From assembly GCA_016840385.1 (NCBI GenBank), contig JAEOSL010000021.1, forward strand, positions 1-36,992: a stretch of 36,992 nucleotides of DNA. The letters run 5' to 3'. Origin of the DNA: Candidatus Thorarchaeota archaeon (GTDB lineage Archaea; Asgardarchaeota; Thorarchaeia; Thorarchaeales; Thorarchaeaceae). The position numbers and the translations under genes were made by a program. A model generated the notes under the pieces. That model had not been told where the DNA came from. It worked only from the letters and a program-made list of their open reading frames with translations, and made no database searches. This document shows positions 8,349 through 16,208 of the stretch, one piece after another (the first letter of the stretch is position 1; each line of letters starts with the position of its first letter).

Positions 8349-9292
8349 GTGTTTCGCCTCGCAACAAGAAGACCCTTTTTGGCACTTTCTGAGAGAATCA
8401 AATCGCGTAAATCCTGGGGTACAGCTGGTTTTGTGATTGATGTAGCGCTCAGAATTCGCTTTGTTTCTGTAATGTAGTGTTTTAGGAGTAATCGCATAAG
8501 ACCAAGTTTCTGTGAATCGCGATTGATCCAAAGACTGAACACACCATTAGGCACTGCATAGATAAAATGACGGTTTTTCTCGGTTTCACAAAGTACCGTT
8601 TGAAGGGAGGTGTTTCTTAATGTTCTCACAACTCTTTCAGATGCATCATACAAAGCAAAGGACATTGCAGCAAGCCTATCACTTGTGAATCCATCAAGTG
8701 AAACCCTGACTCCACCACTTAAAGAGAGAAATACTGAATCTATATCTGAGATGCTATCGTGAACTTGTCGAAGAATTGCTCGCAATGCCAAAGCTTGAGA
8801 GCGGTCAAGAGAAATCATTGAACGATTTGTCGAATAGGTAGTAATATTTCCTTCAGTAACCGAAAAACCACTTAGCACTCTTTCGGTTTGATCAGTACTA
8901 TATGATCTAAGTGGCGGTAGACGACCATCTAGATGTTGTCTGAGAATATAGGAAATACGAGACATATTTTCCCGCATTTCAATGAATAATGCTGCAAGAT
9001 TGACCCTAGGTGCTGTTGTAATAGTTAGAAAATAATCCGGATTGTTTGGTAGTGAAGCAAGAAACACTTTCGAGGTTTCTGATTCCATTAATAGATACTT
9101 GAAGTCACCATGGATGAGCTTAGCAACACCAAAGATTGCACATGTCGAGGATGCTACGGCAAACACCTCCTCCTTGCTGAACCATACACCTGCACTTGCA
9201 ATAGGGTAGCCATCTTTCTGAATAAGAACGACGTTTTCTACTCCAATAATCATTTTGATATTCTGCAATGCTTCATTAAGATCGTTGGTCAA
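8345..9292 (-). CDS. Tandem Roadblock/LC7 domain protein
   Basis: This 315-residue protein contains two Roadblock/LC7-like domains. The first (about residues 1-115) has LNEALQNIKMIIGVENVVLI, KDGYPIASAG, the KYLLMES strand and NLAALFIEMRENMSRI helix. The second (about 160-285) has SQALALRAILRQVHDSI, DSVFLSLSGGVRVSLDGF, an HFIYAVPNGVFSLWI strand pair and a final helix. The linker is Ser/Thr-rich. Roadblock proteins bind and regulate small GTPases (MglB-MglA, Ragulator-Rag). A protein with two such domains could act as an intramolecular dimer. It leads the operon, and the next gene begins within its stop codon. Confidence 0.82.
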   Translation of the reverse strand: MTNDLNEALQNIKMIIGVENVVLIQKDGYPIASAGVWFSKEEVFAVASSTCAIFGVAKLIHGDFKYLLMESETSKVFLASLPNNPDYFLTITTAPRVNLAALFIEMRENMSRISYILRQHLDGRLPPLRSYSTDQTERVLSGFSVTEGNITTYSTNRSMISLDRSQALALRAILRQVHDSISDIDSVFLSLSGGVRVSLDGFTSDRLAAMSFALYDASERVVRTLRNTSLQTVLCETEKNRHFIYAVPNGVFSLWINRDSQKLGLMRLLLKHYITETKRILSATSITKPAVPQDLRDLILSESAKKGLLVARRNT

Positions 9293-9372
9293 CAGCTCAT
9301 CTCCGAACTTTTAATCGATTCATTGATGAATTTCGGAGCTTACTATATAACCTCCACAGAAGTTTAATCGAG

Positions 9373-10983
9373 TCAATCTAGAGTCTTAACAAGGTATGGC
9401 CCTAGATTTGTGAAACCCATCTTTCTGTAATATTCTTTAACTCCAATTCCAGAGTTGACTACAATCCGATCGACGCCATACTCATCACGGCCTATTTCTT
9501 CAGCAGCAGAAAGCAATTTCTCTCCTAATCCAAAATGTTGCCACGCGTCCGGATTCTTTTCACCAATATTCACAACAGGACCATAAACCCTCAATTCTCG
9601 GATGATAACACATGATTTTTCGTTTATTTCAGGTCTATGAGCTTGATTACTAGGAAATCTCAATCTAAGAAATCCAAAAATGATATCCTGTTCAGGATTT
9701 TCGTAGGACAAGAAAATTTCTGTTCCGTTAGCTGCGTTGTAATCCCGTCTTGTAAGCTGAAATTTTTCTGAATCAATCTGTTGTTTCGTTCGCATCATGA
9801 AATGTCCGATTTCACGATATCGAATTGTTGGATTTCTCATACCAAGATTTTTCATCCTTTGATGAACTAACTCACGTAAGTTGCCTTTGCTCAGACCTGC
9901 CTCAATCTGGTGTAGAGGGATGTCCCGTTGCATTCTTTGAATGCGAACGTACTCTGGCATATTATTAACTGCGTCTGAAACTAAGGAAATAATTTGTTCA
10001 TTTGTATATGGAGTGTATTCCCCATTTTTCCACCATTCGTATAATTTTGTGTTCTTCACAACTATTGTAGGGTAAATCTTCAACATATCAGGTTTGAATT
10101 GTGGGTCCTCGAAAAGTGTAGCAAATTCGTCCAAATCAAGTTGTGGTGTGCTTTTTGGTAAACCGGGCATCATATGATAGCAAATTTTTAATCCAGCATC
10201 ACGAAGTTTTTTCGTGGCAGCTGCAGAAGTTTCAATCGTATGCCCTCGTTGTACCAATTCAAGGATTTCATTTGAAAGGGTTTGGATTCCTATCTCAACA
10301 CGAGTTGCACCTAATCTTAGCATTTCGTCGATATTTTCATCGGTTACTAAATCAGGACGGGTTTCAAAAGTCAAACCAACATTTCGTACTGTTGCAGTTT
10401 CGTTTGTTTTTTTTGTGCTTTCAAAATCAGGTCCAATTGAACTGTTCATTGCATCAAGACATCCCTTAACAAACCCTTCTTGATATTCCACGGGTTTTGA
10501 ACACCAGTCCCCGCCCATTACAATTAGTTCGACCTTCTGTATGGAATGTCCAATTGTTTTCAATTGATTTAATCTACTTTCAACTTGTTTGTATGGATCA
10601 AAGTTATGTTGAATACCGCGCATTGTAGCTGGTTCATGACCAGTGTAACTTTGGGGTACTGGTTCAGGAAGATCCGGACCACCTGGACAATATGCACATT
10701 TTCCATGAGGACAAGCATGTGGTTCTGTCATGGTTGCTACAACTGCGACACCAGACACAGTACGTACTGGACGTTTTTGTAAGAAAGGTGTCAAAATCTG
10801 GCGTTCTTTGGGTGTTGTTGCTTGTAGCACATCAGCGTTTGTTGGTATTCTAGATATGCTATACTTCCCGCATATCTTATTCTTTATTCGATTAATCTTT
10901 TGACGGGTTAATGGTGTTTCTGTATTCAGTATGGACTCAATTATTTCTCTGTATATGGTAGTTTTATTATCAGAGATAGGCAT
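9373..10983 (-). CDS. elp3: Elp3: radical-SAM tRNA uridine-34 carboxymethyl/acetyl-transferase
   Basis: This Elp3 homologue has 536 residues from ATG 10983; an in-frame start at 11019 would add a hydrophobic, poorly conserved dozen. The radical-SAM cluster motif is CPHGKCAYC (C91, C96, C99), in the archaeal/eukaryotic Cx4CxxC form. CPGGPDLPEPVPQSYTGHEP follows, then TFETRPD and EIGIQTL of the barrel. The C-terminus is a GNAT acetyltransferase (GLGEKLLSAAEEIGRDEYG, NSGIGVKEYYRKMGF). It modifies the wobble uridine of tRNAs at C5. It lies 45 bases after the HEAT-like gene and probably shares its transcript. Confidence 0.95.
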   Translation of the reverse strand: MPISDNKTTIYREIIESILNTETPLTRQKINRIKNKICGKYSISRIPTNADVLQATTPKERQILTPFLQKRPVRTVSGVAVVATMTEPHACPHGKCAYCPGGPDLPEPVPQSYTGHEPATMRGIQHNFDPYKQVESRLNQLKTIGHSIQKVELIVMGGDWCSKPVEYQEGFVKGCLDAMNSSIGPDFESTKKTNETATVRNVGLTFETRPDLVTDENIDEMLRLGATRVEIGIQTLSNEILELVQRGHTIETSAAATKKLRDAGLKICYHMMPGLPKSTPQLDLDEFATLFEDPQFKPDMLKIYPTIVVKNTKLYEWWKNGEYTPYTNEQIISLVSDAVNNMPEYVRIQRMQRDIPLHQIEAGLSKGNLRELVHQRMKNLGMRNPTIRYREIGHFMMRTKQQIDSEKFQLTRRDYNAANGTEIFLSYENPEQDIIFGFLRLRFPSNQAHRPEINEKSCVIIRELRVYGPVVNIGEKNPDAWQHFGLGEKLLSAAEEIGRDEYGVDRIVVNSGIGVKEYYRKMGFTNLGPYLVKTLD

Positions 10984-11028
10984 GATTTGTTGAAATAGTA
11001 AGAATTGAATTAATATCATGTGGTGTAG

Positions 11029-11598
11029 CTATTTCTTTATACCTTCGGGAAGAAATTCGTAGTCGTGAGACGGATCTAAAGCATCACCATAATTTTTACT
11101 TCCTGAAAATACCACTTCGATATTTTGTCTTTTGCAAACATCTTGTAGAGTGGCAATAGCTGTTTTTGTCCAACCTGAAATATCAAGTTCACCAACAACT
11201 GTTAATTCTCGTGCCATGATACTAAAAGGTCTGACGTGTTCAGCCGTCAGTATTTGTGCGACTATATTGATTATGAAACGACGGTTATCCGATATTGAAC
11301 GTGCATACAACATAATCAGTTTATCAATCGCGTTTCTGGTACCTATCGCTGCAATTGTTTTACAACCAATCAGCCATTCGTCCGTATCACCTGAAACTAG
11401 TAATATTTTTTCACAGAAAGGGAGGAGCTCTGGATCTCGTCTACGAGCGAGCTCCAATAGACTGGACTCACGTAAGATCAAATGTACTGTATCATCTCTT
11501 ACGAGTTGCCACAACTTCACTGTAGGGGTGTCGGCATGCAATGGGGGGTATGGCATTGAGGGAGGTTGTGATGTGAGTCGTAGCTGCGCCGCAGTCAT
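11029..11598 (-). CDS. Helical-repeat (HEAT-like) protein of unknown function
   Basis: This 189-residue protein is not assigned to a known family. After a Pro-rich start, residues about 28-150 are a series of amphipathic helices in HEAT/armadillo style: LLELARRRDPELLPFCEKIL, WLIGCKTIAAIGTRNAIDKL and FIINIVAQILTAEHVRPFSI. No catalytic motif is visible. The ATG at 11598 is the first in frame; M15 is an alternative start. It is upstream of elp3 on the same strand, so a scaffold role alongside tRNA modification is possible but not shown. It diverges from the 5S gene. Confidence 0.6.
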   Translation of the reverse strand: MTAAQLRLTSQPPSMPYPPLHADTPTVKLWQLVRDDTVHLILRESSLLELARRRDPELLPFCEKILLVSGDTDEWLIGCKTIAAIGTRNAIDKLIMLYARSISDNRRFIINIVAQILTAEHVRPFSIMARELTVVGELDISGWTKTAIATLQDVCKRQNIEVVFSGSKNYGDALDPSHDYEFLPEGIKK

Positions 11599-11681
11599 GC
11601 AGTTCGGTTACGTTACTGAGATTTAAGGTCGTAAGAGAAATATTACGATGTGGGTGCAAAGAAGAAGGTCGTAGGACAATC

Positions 11682-11688
11682 TTTAAAA
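11682..11688 (+). promoter_or_regulatory. TATA box of the 5S rRNA gene
   Basis: TTTAAAA lies about 24-30 bases upstream of the predicted 5' end of 5S rRNA, the normal spacing of an archaeal TATA box to the transcription start. The assignment is by motif and spacing only. Confidence 0.5.
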
Positions 11689-11711
11689 CCTGACACAATA
11701 AAATCGAGATG

Positions 11712-11829
11712 ATGGCGGCCACAGACCCCAGGGTTCACCTGATCTCGGCTGAACTCAGAAGTTAAGCCTGGGTTGTCGTTGTGGGAAATGTGCGGTGCGC
11801 GAGCCCGTGACAAGCCCATGAGCTGCCAC
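11712..11829 (+). rRNA. rrf: 5S ribosomal RNA, unlinked
   Basis: The sequence follows the 5S pattern: GGCGGCCACAG near the start, then GAACTCAGAAGTTAAGCC, the most conserved 5S segment, and a terminal GAGCTGCCAC. TGGCGGC (11713-11719) pairs with GCTGCCA (11822-11828) to close helix I. Length is about 118 bases. No 16S or 23S sequence is within the window, so the gene is separate from any rRNA operon here. A T-run follows at about 11869-11873, and a tRNA gene converges from the other side. End positions are good to one or two bases. Confidence 0.93.
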
Positions 11830-11912
11830 ATTCTCTTCTTCGATTCAATTTGTTGAAATTGTATTCTGTTTTTGTGCTGCTGAAAATATATTTCAAAAAT
11901 TGTAAAAAGAGA

Positions 11913-12019
11913 TGGTGCGCCCACCGGGAAATCCATGATGCATAGGATTTATGCATTAATTCGAACCCGAGTTGAAAGCTTGGGAAGCTTCCGTCCTAAC
12001 CAAACTAGACTATGGGCGC
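11913..12019 (-). tRNA. tRNA-Gly(CCC) with a T-loop intron at 59/60
   Basis: Acceptor GCGCCCA (from 12019) pairs with TGGGCGC, followed by discriminator A and an encoded CCA ending at 11913. The D stem is GTCT/GGAC. The anticodon arm is GAAGC-TTCCCAA-GCTTT, giving anticodon CCC. The T stem is TCGGG/CCCGG. The T loop is interrupted after TTCGAA by 30 bases, and splicing gives a normal TTCGAAT loop. The intron folds into a bulge-helix-bulge described separately. The mature tRNA is 77 bases with CCA. Transcription converges on 5S rRNA, and T-runs lie just past the 3' end. Confidence 0.93.
11930..11959 (-). other. BHB intron of tRNA-Gly, 30 nt, position 59/60
   Basis: On the reverse strand the T stem TCGGG/CCCGG is the outer helix and TTCG pairs with TGGA (two G-U pairs) as the 4-bp central helix. 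AAT and TTT are the two 3-base bulges. ATGCATA/TATGCAT forms the inner hairpin. Cutting after the second bulge base on each side, as archaeal splicing endonuclease does, removes exactly these 30 bases and restores the T loop. Confidence 0.85.
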
Positions 12020-12139
12020 TCGGTTGTTCAATCCAAAAATTATTGATAAAAGAGTATCGCAAAGTTACATTTTTTCGAGTGTGTGCAATCTCAAGTTTTA
12101 TCTACTAGATACAAATTCGCTTAGCATGAGTATCGCAAT

Positions 12140-13273
12140 ATGACATCAGAAAACATGGATGCCTACTTCTGGCAGGGAAATCAAGCATGTGCTGAAGGAG
12201 CTATAGCAGCAGGCTGTAGGTTCTTTGCGGGATATCCAATAACCCCAGCATCTGAAATAGCTGAAATCATGTCCAATCGACTTCCAAAGATGGATGGAAC
12301 ATATTTACAAATGGAAGATGAAATTGCTGCAGTTTCTGCAATAATAGGGGCAGCTTGGGGCGGACATCTTTCTATGACTGCCACCTCAGGTCCTGGATTC
12401 AGTCTTATGCAAGAGAATATTGGTTACGCAATTATGACTGAAACCCCATGTGTTATTGTTAATGTTCAAAGAGCTGGCCCTAGCACTGGTCAAGCGACGA
12501 AAACAGCACAGGGTGACTTTATGCAAACCCGATGGGGTACTCACGGAGATCATGAAAGTGTTGTGCTAGCCCCGAATTCAGCTCAGGAATCATATGAATT
12601 AACAATACGAGCATTTGAAATATCGGAACGACTTAGACTTCCGGTGATTATTCTTTCCGATGAAATCGTTGCGCATTCACGTGAAAGAGTAGTAATCAAT
12701 AGAAATCAGGATGTTTCGATAAAACGTCAATTCACGTCCTCTAAGGATTTACCATACGGAAGTACCGATGCAAATGGTCATGCATTAATGCCAAGATTTG
12801 GTGATGGTCATGACCTTTTGATTACTGGTTCTACACATAACGAGCAAGGGTTCAGAAAAACTTCTGATCCAGAAACTCATAATCGACTTATCCGTCGTCT
12901 ATCCGCAAAAGTTCAAGATAATATTGAAAACCTTACTGATGTGATTGTATCTGGACCAGAAACTGCAAAATGGGGTATAGTTTCATTTGGCAGTACATCG
13001 AGATCAGTTGAAGAATCAATCATTGAAAAGTCGGGTGACGATTCATTCAGATCCCTAAGGCTCAGGACCATTTGGCCGTTTCCAGACCATGCAATCAAAG
13101 TGTTTGCTGAATCTGTTGATAAATTATTAGTGCCCGAACTCAATTTAGGACAACTTGTAGGAGAAGTATCAAGAGTTGTAGATGATTCTACTGAGGTTGT
13201 GCCATTGAATAAAATCGGTGGAGGGCTCATGATTGAACCCGAGGAGATTTTGGACGTATTGGATAGAATCTGA
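12140..13273 (+). CDS. korA: 2-oxoacid:ferredoxin oxidoreductase alpha subunit (KorA type)
   Basis: This is the 377-residue alpha subunit of a 2-oxoacid:ferredoxin oxidoreductase, closest to 2-oxoglutarate (KorA) enzymes. QGNQACAEGAIAAGCRFFAGYPITPASEIAE, QMEDEIAAVSAIIGAAWGG and ATSGPGFSLMQENIGYAIMTE form the pyrimidine-binding domain, and NVQRAGPSTGQATKTAQGDF is diagnostic. The C-terminus (KIGGGLMIEPEEI) looks complete. The enzyme decarboxylates 2-oxoacids with TPP and reduces ferredoxin. The beta subunit that carries TPP normally follows directly, but here a convergent surface-protein gene overlaps the 3' end instead. The substrate is inferred from similarity. Confidence 0.88.
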   Translation: MTSENMDAYFWQGNQACAEGAIAAGCRFFAGYPITPASEIAEIMSNRLPKMDGTYLQMEDEIAAVSAIIGAAWGGHLSMTATSGPGFSLMQENIGYAIMTETPCVIVNVQRAGPSTGQATKTAQGDFMQTRWGTHGDHESVVLAPNSAQESYELTIRAFEISERLRLPVIILSDEIVAHSRERVVINRNQDVSIKRQFTSSKDLPYGSTDANGHALMPRFGDGHDLLITGSTHNEQGFRKTSDPETHNRLIRRLSAKVQDNIENLTDVIVSGPETAKWGIVSFGSTSRSVEESIIEKSGDDSFRSLRLRTIWPFPDHAIKVFAESVDKLLVPELNLGQLVGEVSRVVDDSTEVVPLNKIGGGLMIEPEEILDVLDRI

Positions 13274-15630
13274 ATCGATGGGGATATAGGTTTTAGTTGA
13301 CCTCCATCTTCTGCGACAATTGCAATACTAATTGTAGTTGGCATCCAAATAAATATCGTTATGATTTTGGTTTCAATAAGTGACCAATTTGTATAGATTT
13401 TACAGATGAATTGTTGAAAACCTGGTTGGATCCAATTTGGTAATAGGAAGAATTGATTCATTGATGTATTTGTATTTTCTATTAATGCGAGAAGTATTTC
13501 ATCATCCGCAAGGAATATTTCGATGGTGACTTCGTCTATTGTTTCATTGATATCATTAATGGATGTGATATCAAAATAGATAGCTTCAGAGTAAGAAGCT
13601 GTCATATTTGTAATATTGGAAATGGTTAATGAAAATACAATTCCACTTATCTGAAATTCACCTATTGGAACAAACTCTATGTCTAGAATCGTAATATTGA
13701 TTATTCGCGGACCATCGGAAACATTGTAATCCAATGGAAAAGTAATCATCGAATTTGTATCTGAAGGGATTGCTAGGATTAAGGAAAATTCGGATAGACT
13801 GTCAGTAAACAAAATGTTTACAGATTGGTTTATGGTATTGTTTGTATCCAATAAAATTTCGACCATCGTGTTATTTCCTCGTAGTAGATTCCAAGTTGAA
13901 TTAGAGGTATGAAAGAATAGAGGATAGTATACATGGATTTGGATTTCTTTAGATGATTGATATACATAACTACTATAGTCTTCTGATACAAAAATGGTGA
14001 AATTGAGTAGTCCATATTGGGGTGTGATTAGCCATGTGACGGTTGTCATGCCACTTGAATTCGAATAACCAGTTGCTACAGTGGCATCTAAAGAGTTGAT
14101 AATTTCGACAAATCGTCCTTGGACAGGTTGTCCATTGGGGTTTGTTATGTTTACAATAAGTGAGGTATTATATCCAATTGTAGCAGGTATCAGTTCGTTA
14201 TATTCGATGTTTGGTATATATAATACATCAAGATTGAGTGATTGTATTGTTTCATCATAGTACGTTGAGGGGGCTATATATACAATAAGCGTGCCCTCGC
14301 CCCAATTTGTTGGAGAAATTTGGAATGATAAAGAGAGCATACCGGAGGCGTTACTAATTCCAGTGAGATTCTGATGTGATGATCCAATTGAAAAACTAAC
14401 ATTAACAGGGAGGAATTCGATTTCTGTGCTTGAATGCCAATCAATGAGTTCTATGGTAATATTAAGCGAATCGCCACTTTTTGCTTCGCTTAGTTGTGTA
14501 TTGATACTAATATTTCTCGGTAGTACTTCAATACTGACATTGGCAATGCCATTCTGGTATAGAGGATTTACCGCAGTTAGATTGATTTGATAAAAGCCTG
14601 GAGAAGTTTGGAAAGAAATGTAAACTTCAAATTGTCCACCTACAATATGTGACATAGTGCCATTTGAAAAATTAGTTTCCCACTGCACTGTGCTTCCTTC
14701 GATTGGTATACCTTCCTGATTAACATGATTGACAATGATTTGAACAGACTCAAAATGATTACCATCAGATGATTGACATAGAATTCTATCCGTAGATTGG
14801 ATTATGTTCAGATTTGAGGAGGCAGGAAGAACTTCTAATGGGAATGAGTTTGATATTGGTAGAAATGAATTTGATCCATTACTGCTAATACATACATTGT
14901 ACGTACCAGGTAACCCCATCATAGAGTTCCAATCAAGCATCACTTCTCCAGACAGATTAGAAACCGTATCATTATGAAAGATTTGTATAGAATCTTCATC
15001 GAAAATTGTTATTGAAACATTCTGGTTGGAAAACGCTATTGTTTCGTTAATTGAACTTGCTAATCTAAATGCTAAAGTTGTATTGAGTCCATATTCAATA
15101 TCCATTTGACTCATCGTAGTGATGGCTAGAGGTCCCTTAGTAATATTAACTTCAACAGATTCACTAATGCTCTGTGAGTACTTGTCAAATATTTCGATAT
15201 TGAAAATGACATATGCTGTTTCAATGTCCATTCCTGGTGATACATCATCAGGAAGAATTGTGTATGAAGCCGTTAAATATCGGACATTGGATGAAGCAGA
15301 GATGAATTTTTCCTCTGAAAAAATAGGTCCATTATCAGCTACTACAGTAAATGAAATATAACACCAACCACCTTCGTCGAAATCTGCAATCAATTTAGAT
15401 ACCATATCAATTTTTTCGCCGACTACATATACCGTCTTATCAGTTTCAAAGTAATGAAAATCAAGATAGGGTGCTGCTGCAACCGGAGTTATTAGACTCA
15501 GAGCAATTAGAGTTGGCAATAATATGATAAATGGAGTTCTTAATCGCAATTGGCACACCAAAGTGAGATGTGTATGCTCCCTAAAAAACCACACATGAAC
15601 GGTAGGTTTATTCGTTAATAGAAAATTCAT
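12913..15630 (-). CDS. Secreted Ig-like repeat surface protein, 3' end anomalous
   Basis: This long open frame (905 codons) has a signal peptide (RTPFIILLPTLIALSLITPVAAA) and many beta-sandwich repeats rich in Asn-Xaa-Ser/Thr sequons, for example LPRNISINTQLSEAKSGDSL and GYNTSLIVNITNPNGQPVQG. This suggests a glycosylated extracellular adhesin or S-layer-type protein. GTG 15558 would give a more normal short signal peptide than ATG 15630. The last 120 or so codons run antisense through korA, have a different composition and add no membrane anchor. A stop in the +1 frame lies at 13293-13295, just before korA ends. The true 3' end is therefore doubtful: frameshift, truncation or a real overlap. 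Confidence 0.7.
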   Translation of the reverse strand: MNFLLTNKPTVHVWFFREHTHLTLVCQLRLRTPFIILLPTLIALSLITPVAAAPYLDFHYFETDKTVYVVGEKIDMVSKLIADFDEGGWCYISFTVVADNGPIFSEEKFISASSNVRYLTASYTILPDDVSPGMDIETAYVIFNIEIFDKYSQSISESVEVNITKGPLAITTMSQMDIEYGLNTTLAFRLASSINETIAFSNQNVSITIFDEDSIQIFHNDTVSNLSGEVMLDWNSMMGLPGTYNVCISSNGSNSFLPISNSFPLEVLPASSNLNIIQSTDRILCQSSDGNHFESVQIIVNHVNQEGIPIEGSTVQWETNFSNGTMSHIVGGQFEVYISFQTSPGFYQINLTAVNPLYQNGIANVSIEVLPRNISINTQLSEAKSGDSLNITIELIDWHSSTEIEFLPVNVSFSIGSSHQNLTGISNASGMLSLSFQISPTNWGEGTLIVYIAPSTYYDETIQSLNLDVLYIPNIEYNELIPATIGYNTSLIVNITNPNGQPVQGRFVEIINSLDATVATGYSNSSGMTTVTWLITPQYGLLNFTIFVSEDYSSYVYQSSKEIQIHVYYPLFFHTSNSTWNLLRGNNTMVEILLDTNNTINQSVNILFTDSLSEFSLILAIPSDTNSMITFPLDYNVSDGPRIINITILDIEFVPIGEFQISGIVFSLTISNITNMTASYSEAIYFDITSINDINETIDEVTIEIFLADDEILLALIENTNTSMNQFFLLPNWIQPGFQQFICKIYTNWSLIETKIITIFIWMPTTISIAIVAEDGGQLKPISPSIQILSNTSKISSGSIMSPPPILFNGTTSVESSTTLDTSPTSCPKLSSGTNNLSTDSANTLIAWSGNGQMVLSLRDLNESSPDFSMIDSSTDLDVLPNETIPHFAVSGPDTITSVRFSILS

Positions 15631-15668
15631 ACCTACGAGAACTCGTAGATAATGGAGATTGAATAATT

Positions 15669-16031
15669 ATGCCACTCAGGCTTAAGAACGCTGTAATAAA
15701 CTCGATTGAAGAAACAGAAACCAAACGACTCAAACTCCTAAAGATTGTTTCAAAAGTTGATGGAGTGACTACAACGTTGGAACTACCTGATGCTCTCTGT
15801 GAAACTATGAAAGTAAAGGATACGATTGATGTAGTTATTGATTCTAAACCGATTCTAAAAGGACCCACTGCAAGATTGTATTTAGAAGGAACCGTTTTCA
15901 AAGTCAATGATGATGATTTTGAAGTTGTGGGTACATTCGGTGGTTTACGTCTTACAGTCAATATTTCCAAACCTAAACCTGCACAAAAGAAGATCTTTGA
16001 AACTGAGAAACTCTTTTTGATGATAAACTAA
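15669..16031 (+). CDS. rpo8: RNA polymerase subunit Rpo8 (Rpb8/RpoG-like)
   Basis: This 120-residue protein matches the Rpb8 pattern. The N-terminal strands (LKLLKIVSKVDGVTTTLELP) carry an OB-like first half, DTIDVVIDS follows, and the second half has LYLEGTVFKVNDDDFEVVG and TFGGLRLTVN, equivalent to the YGTVYK...SFGGLLM signature. Rpb8 is an auxiliary RNA polymerase subunit in eukaryotes; archaeal versions are known from Crenarchaeota and Korarchaeota and are counted among eukaryote-like genes of Asgard archaea. A T-run follows the gene. It is divergent from the surface protein gene with only 38 bases between starts. The assignment is from motif memory. Confidence 0.7.
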   Translation: MPLRLKNAVINSIEETETKRLKLLKIVSKVDGVTTTLELPDALCETMKVKDTIDVVIDSKPILKGPTARLYLEGTVFKVNDDDFEVVGTFGGLRLTVNISKPKPAQKKIFETEKLFLMIN

Positions 16032-16044
16032 GAGGTTCCTGAAG

Positions 16045-16051
16045 TTTTTTT
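16045..16051 (+). terminator. T-run after rpo8
   Basis: Seven consecutive T begin 14 bases past the stop of rpo8, consistent with intrinsic archaeal termination at oligo-T. The remaining stretch to 16208 holds no gene I can support, apart from the presumed promoter of the TFB gene. Confidence 0.45.
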
Positions 16052-16208
16052 GCAAAATCTGATTACTTTCGGTCAACCCTCTATCTGGGTAGGATTGTCA
16101 AGTACTACCAATCATGTCCGTAGTTCACTCTAATGAACGAGTTGTTTCAGAGAGCGGATTTTCACCTTCTGAAATGTAGTTAGGAAAGAGTGTTGGTATG
16201 AATTATGG

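Noticed and set aside
8349..8531. N-terminal extension of the unknown protein in the GTPase operon
   Set aside because: It lies antiphase within the Roadblock gene; the ATGA overlap at 8345-8348 gives a much better start.
11132..11626. Open frame of 164 codons on the plus strand
   Set aside because: It is antisense to the HEAT-like gene, has low-complexity composition and no ribosome site.
11643..11956. Minus-strand open frames across the 5S/tRNA-Gly spacer
   Set aside because: They overlap the 5S rRNA and tRNA genes, which are far better supported.
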